From Nannocystis punicea (GTDB taxonomy: Bacteria; Myxococcota_A; Polyangia; Nannocystales; Nannocystaceae), in assembly GCF_026965555.1 (NCBI RefSeq), contig NZ_CP114040.1, positions 6,820,001-6,884,000 on the forward strand: a DNA stretch of 64,000 nt, given 5' to 3'. A program made the translations under genes and the position numbers. Shown one piece after another: positions 16,565 through 24,778 of the stretch. Numbering within the stretch: position 1 is the stretch's first letter; each line of letters begins with the position of its first letter. The notes beneath the pieces were generated by a model. It made no database searches. It was not told the DNA's origin and saw only the letters and a list, made by a program, of their open reading frames with translations.

Positions 16565-18082
16565 ATGCGTCCAGCCGCCGCCCTCGCCGTCCTCATGCTG
16601 TCGTCTGCCTGCGCGAGCGATTCCTCGACGGCGAGCGAGCAAGGCGGCACGTCCGAGGCGGGCACGTCCGAGACGGGCACGAGCGGCGGCGAGCCCACGG
16701 GCGGCGATGACCCCGAGGACCTGACTTGCAAGGGTGGTCCCTGGGAGCGCGGCAAGCCGATCGCCATGCCCGAGTTGCCGGCCGGCGATCCGGCGGCGGG
16801 CTACACTGCGCTGCTGACTGAGGATTACGTCAGCTGCGGGATCCCCTGGGACCTGTTCGGCTTCGCCGAGGGTGTCCTCGGCGTCGAGGAGCCGCTGCCC
16901 GGTCGCGCCGGCAAGAACGCCGAGGTCGGCCATGCCTGGAACGTGGTCAGCCTCTCGGACGGCAGCGAGCTGGTCGTATCCAACTGTCTGCAGTGCCACG
17001 CGGGCTACTTCAACGGCGAGCTGATCGTCGGCCTCGGCAAGGCCTCGGCCGACTTCACGACCTCGCTCAGCGAGTTCGCCGAGCCGCTGCCGGACCTCCC
17101 CGAGACCAGCGAGGCCAACGCGTCCTTCAACAAGTTCAAGGCCCGCGCCGCGGCGCTCGGACCCTATTCGACGATGATGACGATCGGCGCCAACCCGGCG
17201 GTCATGTTCGCGATCGTCCTGCTCTCGCACCGCGATCCGGTCACGCTCGCGTGGAGCGACGAGCCGCTGTACCCGCTCTCCACCGAGTTGGTCATCCCGG
17301 CCGATCCGCCGCCGTGGTGGCGGGTCGGCAAGAAGGCCAGCAACTTCGCCAACGGGATGTCGCGCCGCGACCATCGCGGGACCATGGTCCTGGCCTCGTC
17401 GCTGTGCACCGACAGCGTGGACGAGGCCGGCCCCGTGGTCGACTACTTCGCCGACATCCAGGCCTATCTCGCCTCGATCGAAGCGCCGAGCTACCCCTTC
17501 GCCATCGACGAGGCGCTCGCGGCCGACGGCGCGGAGATCTTCGAGTGCAATTGCGCCGGCTGCCACGGCACCTACGCCGTCGACGACGCGGCGGAGAGCT
17601 TCCCCAACCTGCTCATCCCCCTCGACGTGATCGGCACCGATCCGTCGTTCGCCACGCTCTCGGCCGAGGGCGGCTTTTATCACCACCTGCGAGAGTGGTT
17701 CAACGAGTCGTTCTACGGGATGTTCTCGGAGGTCGTGACCGACGACCCGACCCCCGGCTACACCGCGCCGCCGCTCGACGGCGTCTGGGCGACCGCGCCG
17801 TACTTCCATAACGGCTCGGTACCCAGCATCGCGCTGGTGCTCGACAGCGCGGCGCGGCCGACCACCTGGCGGCGACTCGACTACGACAGCACGAACTTCG
17901 ACGAGGCCGCGCTCGGCTGGCCGTGGGAGCCGGCGACGGCCTGGGCCGACGCGCCCGCGAGCGAGCGCAAGTTCATCTACGACACCTCCCTGTTCGGCTA
18001 CGGCAACGGCGGCCACACCTTCGGCGATCACCTCGACGACGGCGAGCGCCGGGCCCTGCTCGAGTACCTGAAGACGCTCTGA
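16565..18082 (+). CDS. Di-haem c-type cytochrome lipoprotein (RoxA/MauG-like)
   Basis: 505-aa exported lipoprotein: signal peptide with lipobox SSAC (Cys16), Ser/Thr/Gly linker, then a cytochrome domain with two haem c motifs, CLQCH (141-145) and CAGCH (330-334). The segment DGVWATAPYFHNGSVPS near residue 410 is typical of di-haem c-type enzymes related to rubber oxygenase RoxA and MauG/cytochrome c peroxidases, where it lies near the second haem. Oxidase or peroxidase activity at the outer face is inferred; the substrate is unknown. It follows the peptide cassettes by about 160 bp but is separated from them by terminators. Confidence 0.85.
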   Translation: MRPAAALAVLMLSSACASDSSTASEQGGTSEAGTSETGTSGGEPTGGDDPEDLTCKGGPWERGKPIAMPELPAGDPAAGYTALLTEDYVSCGIPWDLFGFAEGVLGVEEPLPGRAGKNAEVGHAWNVVSLSDGSELVVSNCLQCHAGYFNGELIVGLGKASADFTTSLSEFAEPLPDLPETSEANASFNKFKARAAALGPYSTMMTIGANPAVMFAIVLLSHRDPVTLAWSDEPLYPLSTELVIPADPPPWWRVGKKASNFANGMSRRDHRGTMVLASSLCTDSVDEAGPVVDYFADIQAYLASIEAPSYPFAIDEALAADGAEIFECNCAGCHGTYAVDDAAESFPNLLIPLDVIGTDPSFATLSAEGGFYHHLREWFNESFYGMFSEVVTDDPTPGYTAPPLDGVWATAPYFHNGSVPSIALVLDSAARPTTWRRLDYDSTNFDEAALGWPWEPATAWADAPASERKFIYDTSLFGYGNGGHTFGDHLDDGERRALLEYLKTL

Positions 18083-18121
18083 CCATTCGCCTCGAATGAG
18101 CGGCGCGGTCGTGTCTGTCGG

Positions 18122-19618
18122 TCACCGTCGAGGTCCGCGTGGCGGTGACGACGTCTCGGTGAGATCCACCAGGCCCCAGGCGGCGCCTGCGTCGGGGGCC
18201 GCGGTTCGCCAGGCGCTGCGAATCACCTCACCGCGGTCGGTCACCGTGATGCCCCGGCCGGGGGTGTCGACTGGACGGAGGGTCCGCGCGTCGAGCACGG
18301 CCAGCGCGACCGGAGCGCCGCGCTCCTGCTCCCACGCGATGAACCACAACAACCCGTGCCCCCGAGCGAGCAGCGATGCCCCGGAGACCTCCACGCCTCC
18401 GAGCGGCGCCCCGGAGCTGCGGTCGATCGCCAGGTAGGTCGAGGTTCGGTCGACGTGTCCCTCGAGCAGGAGCGCCTCCTCCGACGCGCTCCAGTGGCGG
18501 TAGGAGCTCGGATCGACGGACGGATCTTGCGACCAGGAGACGCGCCCGGCCTCGATGTCGAGCAGGGCAGCCCCGACCGCGGGAGACTCGCTCAGCAGCG
18601 GCAGCCACTTGCCGAGCGCGAACGTACCCGCCTGAGCGCCGGACACCCGAAGGCGCGGCCGCAATCCGCTGTCGCCGGGCTCGAGGATCGTCCAGGTCGA
18701 GGGCTCCAGGAGGCCGAGCTTCTCGACGACGAGCCACAACCGATCGCCGCTCCGGTGGCAGTCTGCGAGTCGACCCGCCGGCGGCCACGCGACCTCGGAG
18801 ATCGAAGGGCGCGGCGCGGCGCGCTCGCTGTCCCAGACGGCGACCGCGCCGTCCGGAGTCGCGGCGACGAGCCAGCCGTCGGCCTCGCACACGCCGTCGT
18901 GCATGACGCTCCAGACGCTCGCGCCGGTGGCCGCATGGAGCACCTCGAGCTGCTCGGGGGACTCGTCGCTCGTGAGCGGCCGGGTGTCGCCCACGCGCAC
19001 GCGCACGTGGTCGCCCGGGAGCGGGACCAGGTTGGTCTGGCCCGGCCGCTCGATGTGCCACAGCTCGGCGCCGCTGTCGGCGTCGAACGCGGTGATCCAC
19101 GTGCTTCGGATGTCGGTCAGGGGGACGAAGAGCCGCCCGTCGCGCGCGCTGGGACGCAAGGGTCGCAGCTCGTCGCGCCGCGCGATCAGCCGCGCCGGCA
19201 CCTCGGAGATCGAGCTCCGCGACGAACCATCGGCGAGCGCGCGGATCTGGATGTCGCGGCCCCAGACGATCACCCGCTCGCCGTCGACCGCGAACACGTC
19301 CGACCAGTCGGTCCGCACGGGGCCCGGCAGCGGCTGCACCCACCGCGGCGCAGCCTCGCGGTCGACCCGGGTCAGCGAGACCGCGTCGCCGTCGGCGATC
19401 GCCAGCAGCGCCTCGTCGCGGTCGACCACGGCGACCCGGAGGACCGCGGGCAGCTCGCGGCGAACGCCCTCTTCGCTCGTGACGGTGCCCGTGGTCGTCG
19501 GCGACGCTCCCGCCCCCGGGCGCCGACCGTCAGTGCAGCTCACTGTCGCAATGAGCAGCCCGACGACGAAGGCGCGCGCCCGCCGAGTCACGACGGCTCG
19601 GCGGTCGTCCGCAGGCAT
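18122..19618 (-). CDS. PQQ-type beta-propeller lipoprotein
   Basis: 498 aa. The signal peptide ends with lipobox ATVSC (about Cys28) after a basic n-region (MPADDRRAVVTRRARAF). The body consists of repeated blades of the PQQ-like kind (WITAFDADSGAELWHIERPG, LEVLHAATGASVWSVMHDG, GAVAVWDSE). No cofactor residues can be assigned. Such propellers usually act as assembly platforms, like BamB. It converges on the di-haem cytochrome gene with only 39 bp between stops. The next gene upstream on the same strand is the SBBP propeller, which ends 98 bp before this start. Confidence 0.8.
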   Translation of the reverse strand: MPADDRRAVVTRRARAFVVGLLIATVSCTDGRRPGAGASPTTTGTVTSEEGVRRELPAVLRVAVVDRDEALLAIADGDAVSLTRVDREAAPRWVQPLPGPVRTDWSDVFAVDGERVIVWGRDIQIRALADGSSRSSISEVPARLIARRDELRPLRPSARDGRLFVPLTDIRSTWITAFDADSGAELWHIERPGQTNLVPLPGDHVRVRVGDTRPLTSDESPEQLEVLHAATGASVWSVMHDGVCEADGWLVAATPDGAVAVWDSERAAPRPSISEVAWPPAGRLADCHRSGDRLWLVVEKLGLLEPSTWTILEPGDSGLRPRLRVSGAQAGTFALGKWLPLLSESPAVGAALLDIEAGRVSWSQDPSVDPSSYRHWSASEEALLLEGHVDRTSTYLAIDRSSGAPLGGVEVSGASLLARGHGLLWFIAWEQERGAPVALAVLDARTLRPVDTPGRGITVTDRGEVIRSAWRTAAPDAGAAWGLVDLTETSSPPRGPRR

Positions 19619-19716
19619 GGTCGAAGCACCTTACCACGGCGCCGCGGCGACCGCCCGCGCTGCCGCTGCGCGCGAGCGGTTCGAAGCGCCCCCTCCAGCA
19701 CGCGCGTGCGCGCGCG

Positions 19717-21183
19717 TCACATCGGCCACATCTCGAAGTATTCGAGGAAGACGTCGACGCCGCCGCCGTGCGAGGTGTCGGCCGCACCGGTGGTGGCGAT
19801 GCCGCTGAGCGACCACGTATGGCCGACCACCGCCACGTGGCCGGTCGACCTGCCCACGATGGAATCGGCCGAATCTTCGTCCGGGCCGCCGATGTACTGG
19901 CCGTACCAGGGCGTGCCCCCGGAGGTGGTGGTCAGCACCATCATGCCGTCCAAAGTGCCGCCGTTGTAGGTCGTGTCGAGGGAGCCGGCGGTGGCGATGC
20001 CCGACGTAGACGCGGTCCAGCCGCTCAGGAACACGTCGGTGCCTTGCACCGAGATGCTGTCGAGGCCGTCTTCGTCCGAGCCGCCGTAGTACGAGCCCCA
20101 CGAGCGCGAGCCTGCGGACGTGAACTTGGCGAAGAAGCCGTCGGAAAGGCCGTTGGGGGTGGTGTCGAAGGCGCCCGTCCCCCCGGCGATGACGTTGCCG
20201 GTGTTCCCCGAGCGCGTGTTGCCAGCGATGTAGACGTTGTCCGACGAATCCACCGCGACGGACAGGAGCGTCTCCAGGGCTGTCCCGCCGTAGTAGGTGC
20301 CCCACAGCCAGGTGCCGGAGGACGACAGCTTGGCGACGAAGCCGTCGCGGTCCCCGCTGTACGCGCTGTCCCAGCCGGAGTTGGCGATGCCGTTGGTGGC
20401 GTACGTCGTGCCGCCGACGATTACGTTGCCGGACGAGTCGACCGCACAGGAGATCCCCGCCGTCGGCCCGACGGTGCCCCCGTAGTAGGTCGCCCAGGAG
20501 AGCGCCCCGGAGCTCGTGAACTTGGCGATGAAGGCGTCGGTGGTGGAGCTGAGGGAGCCGTGGTGCGACGCGCTGTGGGCGATCCCGCTCGACGACTCGG
20601 TATAACCGGTGGCGAACACGCTGCCGTCGCTGCCGACGCACACGGCCTCGATCTCGTCCTCTCCGGGGCCGCCGAAGTAGGTGGCCCAGATCGGCGTCCC
20701 GGCGTTGCTGAACTTCACCAGCAGCCCGTCGCGGCCGCCGCCGAGGCTCGATTGATGGACCGGACCCGAGCCGGCCAGGGCGACCCCGCTCGCGGACTCG
20801 GTGAACCCGCCGGCGTAGATCTGGTCGCTGCTGTTGAGGGCGACCGTCGCCAACCCGTCCAGCCCTGCTCCGCCGTAATAGGTGCCCCAGTTCAAGGCGC
20901 CGGTGGTGGCGTACTGGGCGACGAATCCGTCCACGGTGCCTCCCAGAACGGTGTCGAAGCCGCCGACCTTGGCGATGTCGGCGGTCGAGCCGGTCGTTCC
21001 CACGACCACGATCTGTAAATTACTGTCGAAGTCCACGTCCGGGTCCGCGTCGCCCCCCGTGCCGCCCTTGTAGGTGCCGAACTGGTGCGTCGGCGCGGCG
21101 TACACCGTGACCGGTGCCACTGCCAGCACGGCCACGCAAGAAGCGAACAACGAGCTCTGATGCCAATTTCCCCACAAAACCAT
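19717..21183 (-). CDS. SBBP-repeat beta-propeller secreted protein, copy 1
   Basis: 488-aa secreted protein. The ATG at 21183 is chosen for its ribosome binding site (GGGGAGGGTTCCAA) and signal peptide (MVLWGNWHQSSLFASCVAVL, cleavage near VYAA). The mature part is about eight SBBP blades with variants of GTYYGG, DGFVAKFSSSG, and G-T-S-GIA. SBBP repeats are beta-propeller-like and typical of secreted proteins; no catalytic motif is seen. It is a tandem paralogue of the gene at 21820-23286: start-to-start and stop-to-stop distances are both 2103 bp, so the coding length is identical. Confidence 0.88.
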   Translation of the reverse strand: MVLWGNWHQSSLFASCVAVLAVAPVTVYAAPTHQFGTYKGGTGGDADPDVDFDSNLQIVVVGTTGSTADIAKVGGFDTVLGGTVDGFVAQYATTGALNWGTYYGGAGLDGLATVALNSSDQIYAGGFTESASGVALAGSGPVHQSSLGGGRDGLLVKFSNAGTPIWATYFGGPGEDEIEAVCVGSDGSVFATGYTESSSGIAHSASHHGSLSSTTDAFIAKFTSSGALSWATYYGGTVGPTAGISCAVDSSGNVIVGGTTYATNGIANSGWDSAYSGDRDGFVAKLSSSGTWLWGTYYGGTALETLLSVAVDSSDNVYIAGNTRSGNTGNVIAGGTGAFDTTPNGLSDGFFAKFTSAGSRSWGSYYGGSDEDGLDSISVQGTDVFLSGWTASTSGIATAGSLDTTYNGGTLDGMMVLTTTSGGTPWYGQYIGGPDEDSADSIVGRSTGHVAVVGHTWSLSGIATTGAADTSHGGGVDVFLEYFEMWPM

Positions 21184-21651
21184 TTGGAACCCTCCCCAAG
21201 GCCGTGATCCGCGAATGCTCCGATCACAGCGCGGCGTAAACGTGTCAGGGCGCAGAACGGATGTCAAGCAGTCGCAGTCTATTTAAAAAAACACGCGCAT
21301 GGATCTCATCGGATGATACGCTCGAACTACAGGCCGATCGCGCTCGGCTCGGCCCCGTGGCTGGTGCGCGCCGGCGCGTGCAGCTTCGGCCCCGCCACCG
21401 CCGTTCCAGCATTCCGCGTCGCGACTCGCCAGGGCGAATGCGCACAGCGGTCGTCGTCCGCACTGATAGGAGGTAGGGATGGCATCACAGGCGCCTTGTG
21501 CCCAGTCCCGCCACGGCGGCGTCGCGCACGCTCGGACATTCCACTCACGCGAAAAAGCGGGCGCGGCGCATGACGAGCGACAGGCTCCCCGCCGGCGCGA
21601 AGCGCCGCCGAGGAGCAGGAGAGCGCCGCGAGCCGGTGCGTGGTCTGAACG
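21184..21651. other. Duplicated upstream region of SBBP copy 1
   Basis: Upstream region of copy 1; it is repeated with few changes upstream of copy 2 (23287-23640). It carries an A/T-rich box (CTATTTAAAAAAACACG) about 100 bp from the start. On the plus strand both copies hold AGGAGGT followed by ATGGCATCACAGGCGCCTTG, a possible tiny gene (21479 onward), but the downstream reading diverges, so I do not call it. Confidence 0.55.
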
Positions 21652-21798
21652 GGAGGCTTCGACGAGGGGCTGCACCGCCGGGCGGACGGGCAGCTGACGA
21701 CGCTCACCCGACGCAATTCCTCGCTGCCGTTCGAGGTCGTCTACGCCGCCAGCGAATCGCTGGACGGCCGCAGCCTATGGGTCGGGACCGCGACCACC
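21652..21798 (+). pseudogene. Fragment of a two-component-regulator-type propeller (Reg_prop)
   Basis: In one plus-strand frame the sequence reads GGFDEGLHRRADGQLTTLTR, then SSLPFEVVYAASESLDGRS and LWVGT, the blade signature of Reg_prop sensor propellers. There is no start, and it runs into the 3' end of SBBP copy 2 on the opposite strand. It is therefore a remnant cut by the SBBP duplication or by an earlier deletion. A matching LWVGTDGGGVAR scrap occurs at about 24190-24240. Confidence 0.55.
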
Positions 21799-21819
21799 TC
21801 GAGCACGCGCATACGGGCG

Positions 21820-23286
21820 TCACATCGGCCACATCTCGAAGTGCTGGAGGAAGACGTCGATGGCGCCGCCGAACGAGGTGTCGGCCGCGCCCGTGGTGGC
21901 GATGCCGCTGGTCGAGTCCGTCTCTCCGACCACCACCACTTCGCCGGTCGACAAGCCCACGATGTTATCGGCCGAATCATCGCCCGGCCCGCCGATGTAC
22001 TGGCCATACCAGGGCGTGCCCCCGGAGGTGCTGGTCAGCACCATCATGGCGTCCAAGAAGCCGCCGTTGTAGGTCGTGTCGAGGGAGCCGGCGGTGGCGA
22101 TGCCCGACGTGGAGTTGGTCCAGCCGGTCAGGAACACGTCCGTGCCTTGCACCGAGATGCCGTCGAAGCCGTCGCCGCCGGAGCCGCCGTAGTACGAGCC
22201 CCACGAGCGCGTGCCCGCGGACGTGAACTTGGCGAAGAAGGCGTCGGTACCGCCGTTGGGCGTGGTGTCGAAGGCGCCCGTCCCCCCGGCGATGACGTTG
22301 CCGGTGTTCCCGGAGTTCGTGTTGCCGACGATGTAGATGTTGTCCGACGAATCCACCGCGACGGACAGGAGGGTCTCGAGGCCCGTCCCGCCGTAGTAGG
22401 TGCCCCACAACCAGGTGCCGGAGGACGACAGCTTGGCGACGAAACCGTCGCGGCCCCCGCTGTACGCGCTGTCCCAGCCGGAGTTGGCGATGCCGTTGCT
22501 GGCGAAGGTCGTGCCGACGACGATCACGTTGCCGGACGAGTCGACCGCACAGGCGAATCCCCCCGTCTCCCCGTCGGTGCCCCCGTAGTAGGTCGCCCAG
22601 GAGAGCGTCCCGGAGCTCGTGAACTTGGCGATGAAGGCGTCGATGCTGGAGCTGAGGGAGCCGTGATGCGACGCGCTATGGGCGATCCCGCTCGACGACT
22701 GGGTATAACCGGTGACGAACACGCTGCCGTCGCTGCCGACGCACACGCCCTCGATCTGGTCCTCCCCGGCGCCGCCGAAGTAGGTGCCCCAGAGCGGCGT
22801 CCCGGCGTTGCTGAACTTCACCAGCAGCCCGTCGGCGTCGCCGCCCAGGCTCATTTGATGGACCGGACCCGCGCCGGCCAGGGCAACCCCGCTCGCGGAC
22901 TCGGTGAACCCGCCGGCGTAGATCTGGTCGCTGCTGTTGTGGGCGATCGCCACGAACCCGTCCAGCCCTGCCCCGCCGTAATAGGTGCCCCAGTTCAAGC
23001 CACCGGCGGTGTCGTACTGAACGACGAATCCGTCCTGGGCGCCTCCCAGAACGGTGTCGAAGCCGCCGGACTTGGCGATGTCGGCGGACGAGAAGGTCGT
23101 CCCCGCGACCGCGATCTGTAAATTACTGTCGAAGTCCACGTCCGGGTCCACGTCGACCTCCGTGCCACCCTTGTAGGTGCCGAATTGGAGCGTCGGCGCG
23201 GCGTACACCGTGACCGGCGCCACTGCCAGCACGGCCACGCAAGAAGCGAACAACGAGGTCTGATGCCAATTTCCCCACACAACCAT
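21820..23286 (-). CDS. SBBP-repeat beta-propeller secreted protein, copy 2
   Basis: 488-aa paralogue of the SBBP protein at 19717, with the same start context (GGGGAGG before ATG at 23286) and near-identical signal peptide (MVVWGNWHQTSLFASCVAVL). Blades match copy 1 one for one, with substitutions scattered through the molecule but no net indel. Upstream sequence is also duplicated. The two are probably secreted or surface propellers that arose by a recent tandem duplication. Which came first cannot be told from the sequence. Confidence 0.88.
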   Translation of the reverse strand: MVVWGNWHQTSLFASCVAVLAVAPVTVYAAPTLQFGTYKGGTEVDVDPDVDFDSNLQIAVAGTTFSSADIAKSGGFDTVLGGAQDGFVVQYDTAGGLNWGTYYGGAGLDGFVAIAHNSSDQIYAGGFTESASGVALAGAGPVHQMSLGGDADGLLVKFSNAGTPLWGTYFGGAGEDQIEGVCVGSDGSVFVTGYTQSSSGIAHSASHHGSLSSSIDAFIAKFTSSGTLSWATYYGGTDGETGGFACAVDSSGNVIVVGTTFASNGIANSGWDSAYSGGRDGFVAKLSSSGTWLWGTYYGGTGLETLLSVAVDSSDNIYIVGNTNSGNTGNVIAGGTGAFDTTPNGGTDAFFAKFTSAGTRSWGSYYGGSGGDGFDGISVQGTDVFLTGWTNSTSGIATAGSLDTTYNGGFLDAMMVLTSTSGGTPWYGQYIGGPGDDSADNIVGLSTGEVVVVGETDSTSGIATTGAADTSFGGAIDVFLQHFEMWPM

Positions 23287-23762
23287 TTGGAATCCTCCCC
23301 AAGGCCGCGAGCCACGAATGCTCCGACCACAGCGCGGCGTAAAAGTGTCAGGGCGCAGATCGGATGTCAAGCAGTCGCAGTCTATTTAAAGAACACGCGC
23401 CTGGATTTCATCGGATGCCACGCCCAAACTACAGGTCGATTGCGCTCGGCTCGGCCCCGTGGCTGGTGCGCGCCGGCGCGTGCAGCTTCGGCCGCGTCAC
23501 CGCCGTCTCCAGCATTCCGCGTCGCGGCTCGCCGGGGCGAATGCGCACAGTCGTCGTCGTCCGCACTGATAGGAGGTCGTGATGGCATCACAGGCGCCTT
23601 GTGGCCAGTCCCAGGCGGTCCCGTCACAGCGTCGTCGCGCACGGTCGGGACAGTCCACTCACGCGTGACATCCGGGCACGCCGCATGACCGTCGATAGGC
23701 CACCCGCCGCCGCGGAGAGCCGCCGCGGAGCAGGAGAGCGCACCTGAGAATCGTGACACACC
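23287..23762. other. Duplicated upstream region of SBBP copy 2
   Basis: Second copy of the upstream region, including the A/T-rich box CTATTTAAAGAACACG and the AGGAGGTCGTG-ATGGCATCACAGG element. Here the small plus-strand frame (23582-23668) stops after 28 codons, arguing against a conserved protein. Homology to the first copy fades after about 23735. Confidence 0.55.
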
Positions 23763-24300
23763 GTGAAATCAGCCCGTCGTCGTTGGCCTCCTGTGTTGGC
23801 GACGGCCGCCTGCGGCGGCACCGAATCCGGCACCGGTGAATCCACGATCCGGGGGACCACGACCAATCCGGCCACGGAGCCGTCGACCTCCGCGACGACG
23901 ACCCACCGATCTGCCGCTCCCACGCCGACCACCGAATCATCGATCAGCACCACGAGCACGGAATCGTCGACCCGCACGTCGACCGCGGATCCGTCGACCC
24001 GCAGCACCACCACCGGCACCTCGACCGACGCGTCGACCCGTTCATCGCCGGGTACCTCGACTGGATCGACCAGGGCGCGCCCTGGTTGCGGACGAACTTC
24101 GGGATCATCGCCGCGCCGCCAGCACGGCGAGCGCGCGCGAACGCCTCGGCCGTGCACCCGGATTCGCGCGTCGCCGACGTCGAGCGGCTCGGGAAGGCGG
24201 ACGCTCTGGGTCGGCACCGACGGTGGAGGCGTCGCCCGCGCGCGGCACCCGCGGGACGACCTCGCGCTGTTGCGCGCGCCGTCGAGACTGGTAGCATCCC
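23763..24300 (+). pseudogene. Decayed lipoprotein gene (frameshifted)
   Basis: Begins as a typical lipoprotein of this genome: GTG, then LATAACGGTESGTG with a lipobox-like Cys and a 60-residue Ser/Thr linker. At about 24035 protein-like sequence continues in another frame (DPFIAGYLDWIDQGAPWLRT, then NFGIIA), and at about 24190 in the first frame again (RTLWVGTDGGGVARA, a Reg_prop-type blade). At least two frame changes are needed, so it looks broken. Alternatively, two unrelated remnants are adjacent. Confidence 0.5.
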
Positions 24301-24304
24301 CGGC

Positions 24305-24676
24305 ATGCCTAGACTTACCCTTGTCCTCGCCGTTCTCGGGGCCTTTGCCGGGTGTTACGCCGACGTGGACGCGTTCTCCGCCCGCATGGCCGAGATTCAA
24401 TGCAAGCAGATCCAGACGTGTCGTCGGGCACAGTTCGACGAGCAGTACGAGGACCTCGACCACTGCGCCGAAAAATTCATGGACTTGCCGCTCGAACCCA
24501 GCTGCTACGAAAGCGAGGCCGGGAGCGCGTGCGTCCGCGCGTACCGTCGCCACCGTCACGATTGCCAGCTCGAGAGCTGGCTCCACCTGGAGGAGTGCGA
24601 GGCCGTGGCGCGCTGCTATTTGTTCGCGAGCGAGGGCGAGGTGCGGACGCCCGACGTGCTCCGCAGCGACGATTGA
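24305..24676 (+). CDS. Small Cys-rich lipoprotein
   Basis: 123 aa. ATG at 24305 gives MPRLTLVLAVLGAFAGC, a signal peptide with lipobox FAGC (Cys17). The mature part is helical, with about eight further cysteines in loosely paired positions (QCKQIQTC, HCAEKF, SCYESEAGSAC, DCQLE, ECEAVARC). It resembles other short Cys-rich lipoproteins of myxobacteria. No known function. The longer frame upstream is part of the decayed region and is not used. Confidence 0.75.
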   Translation: MPRLTLVLAVLGAFAGCYADVDAFSARMAEIQCKQIQTCRRAQFDEQYEDLDHCAEKFMDLPLEPSCYESEAGSACVRAYRRHRHDCQLESWLHLEECEAVARCYLFASEGEVRTPDVLRSDD

Positions 24677-24778
24677 CGGGCGCGCGCCTCGAGGTCCTCA
24701 CAATGCGTTCGGCGACGATGGGCGCGCTCCCGGATTCACGCGCGTACTCCCGCGGTGAATCGTGGGCGTCCACTCGCC

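Noticed and set aside
21479..21697. Small plus-strand frame with a good AGGAGGT and ATG in the SBBP upstream region
   Set aside because: In the second copy the frame ends after 28 codons and the residues diverge after the first dozen; duplication alone explains the shared start.
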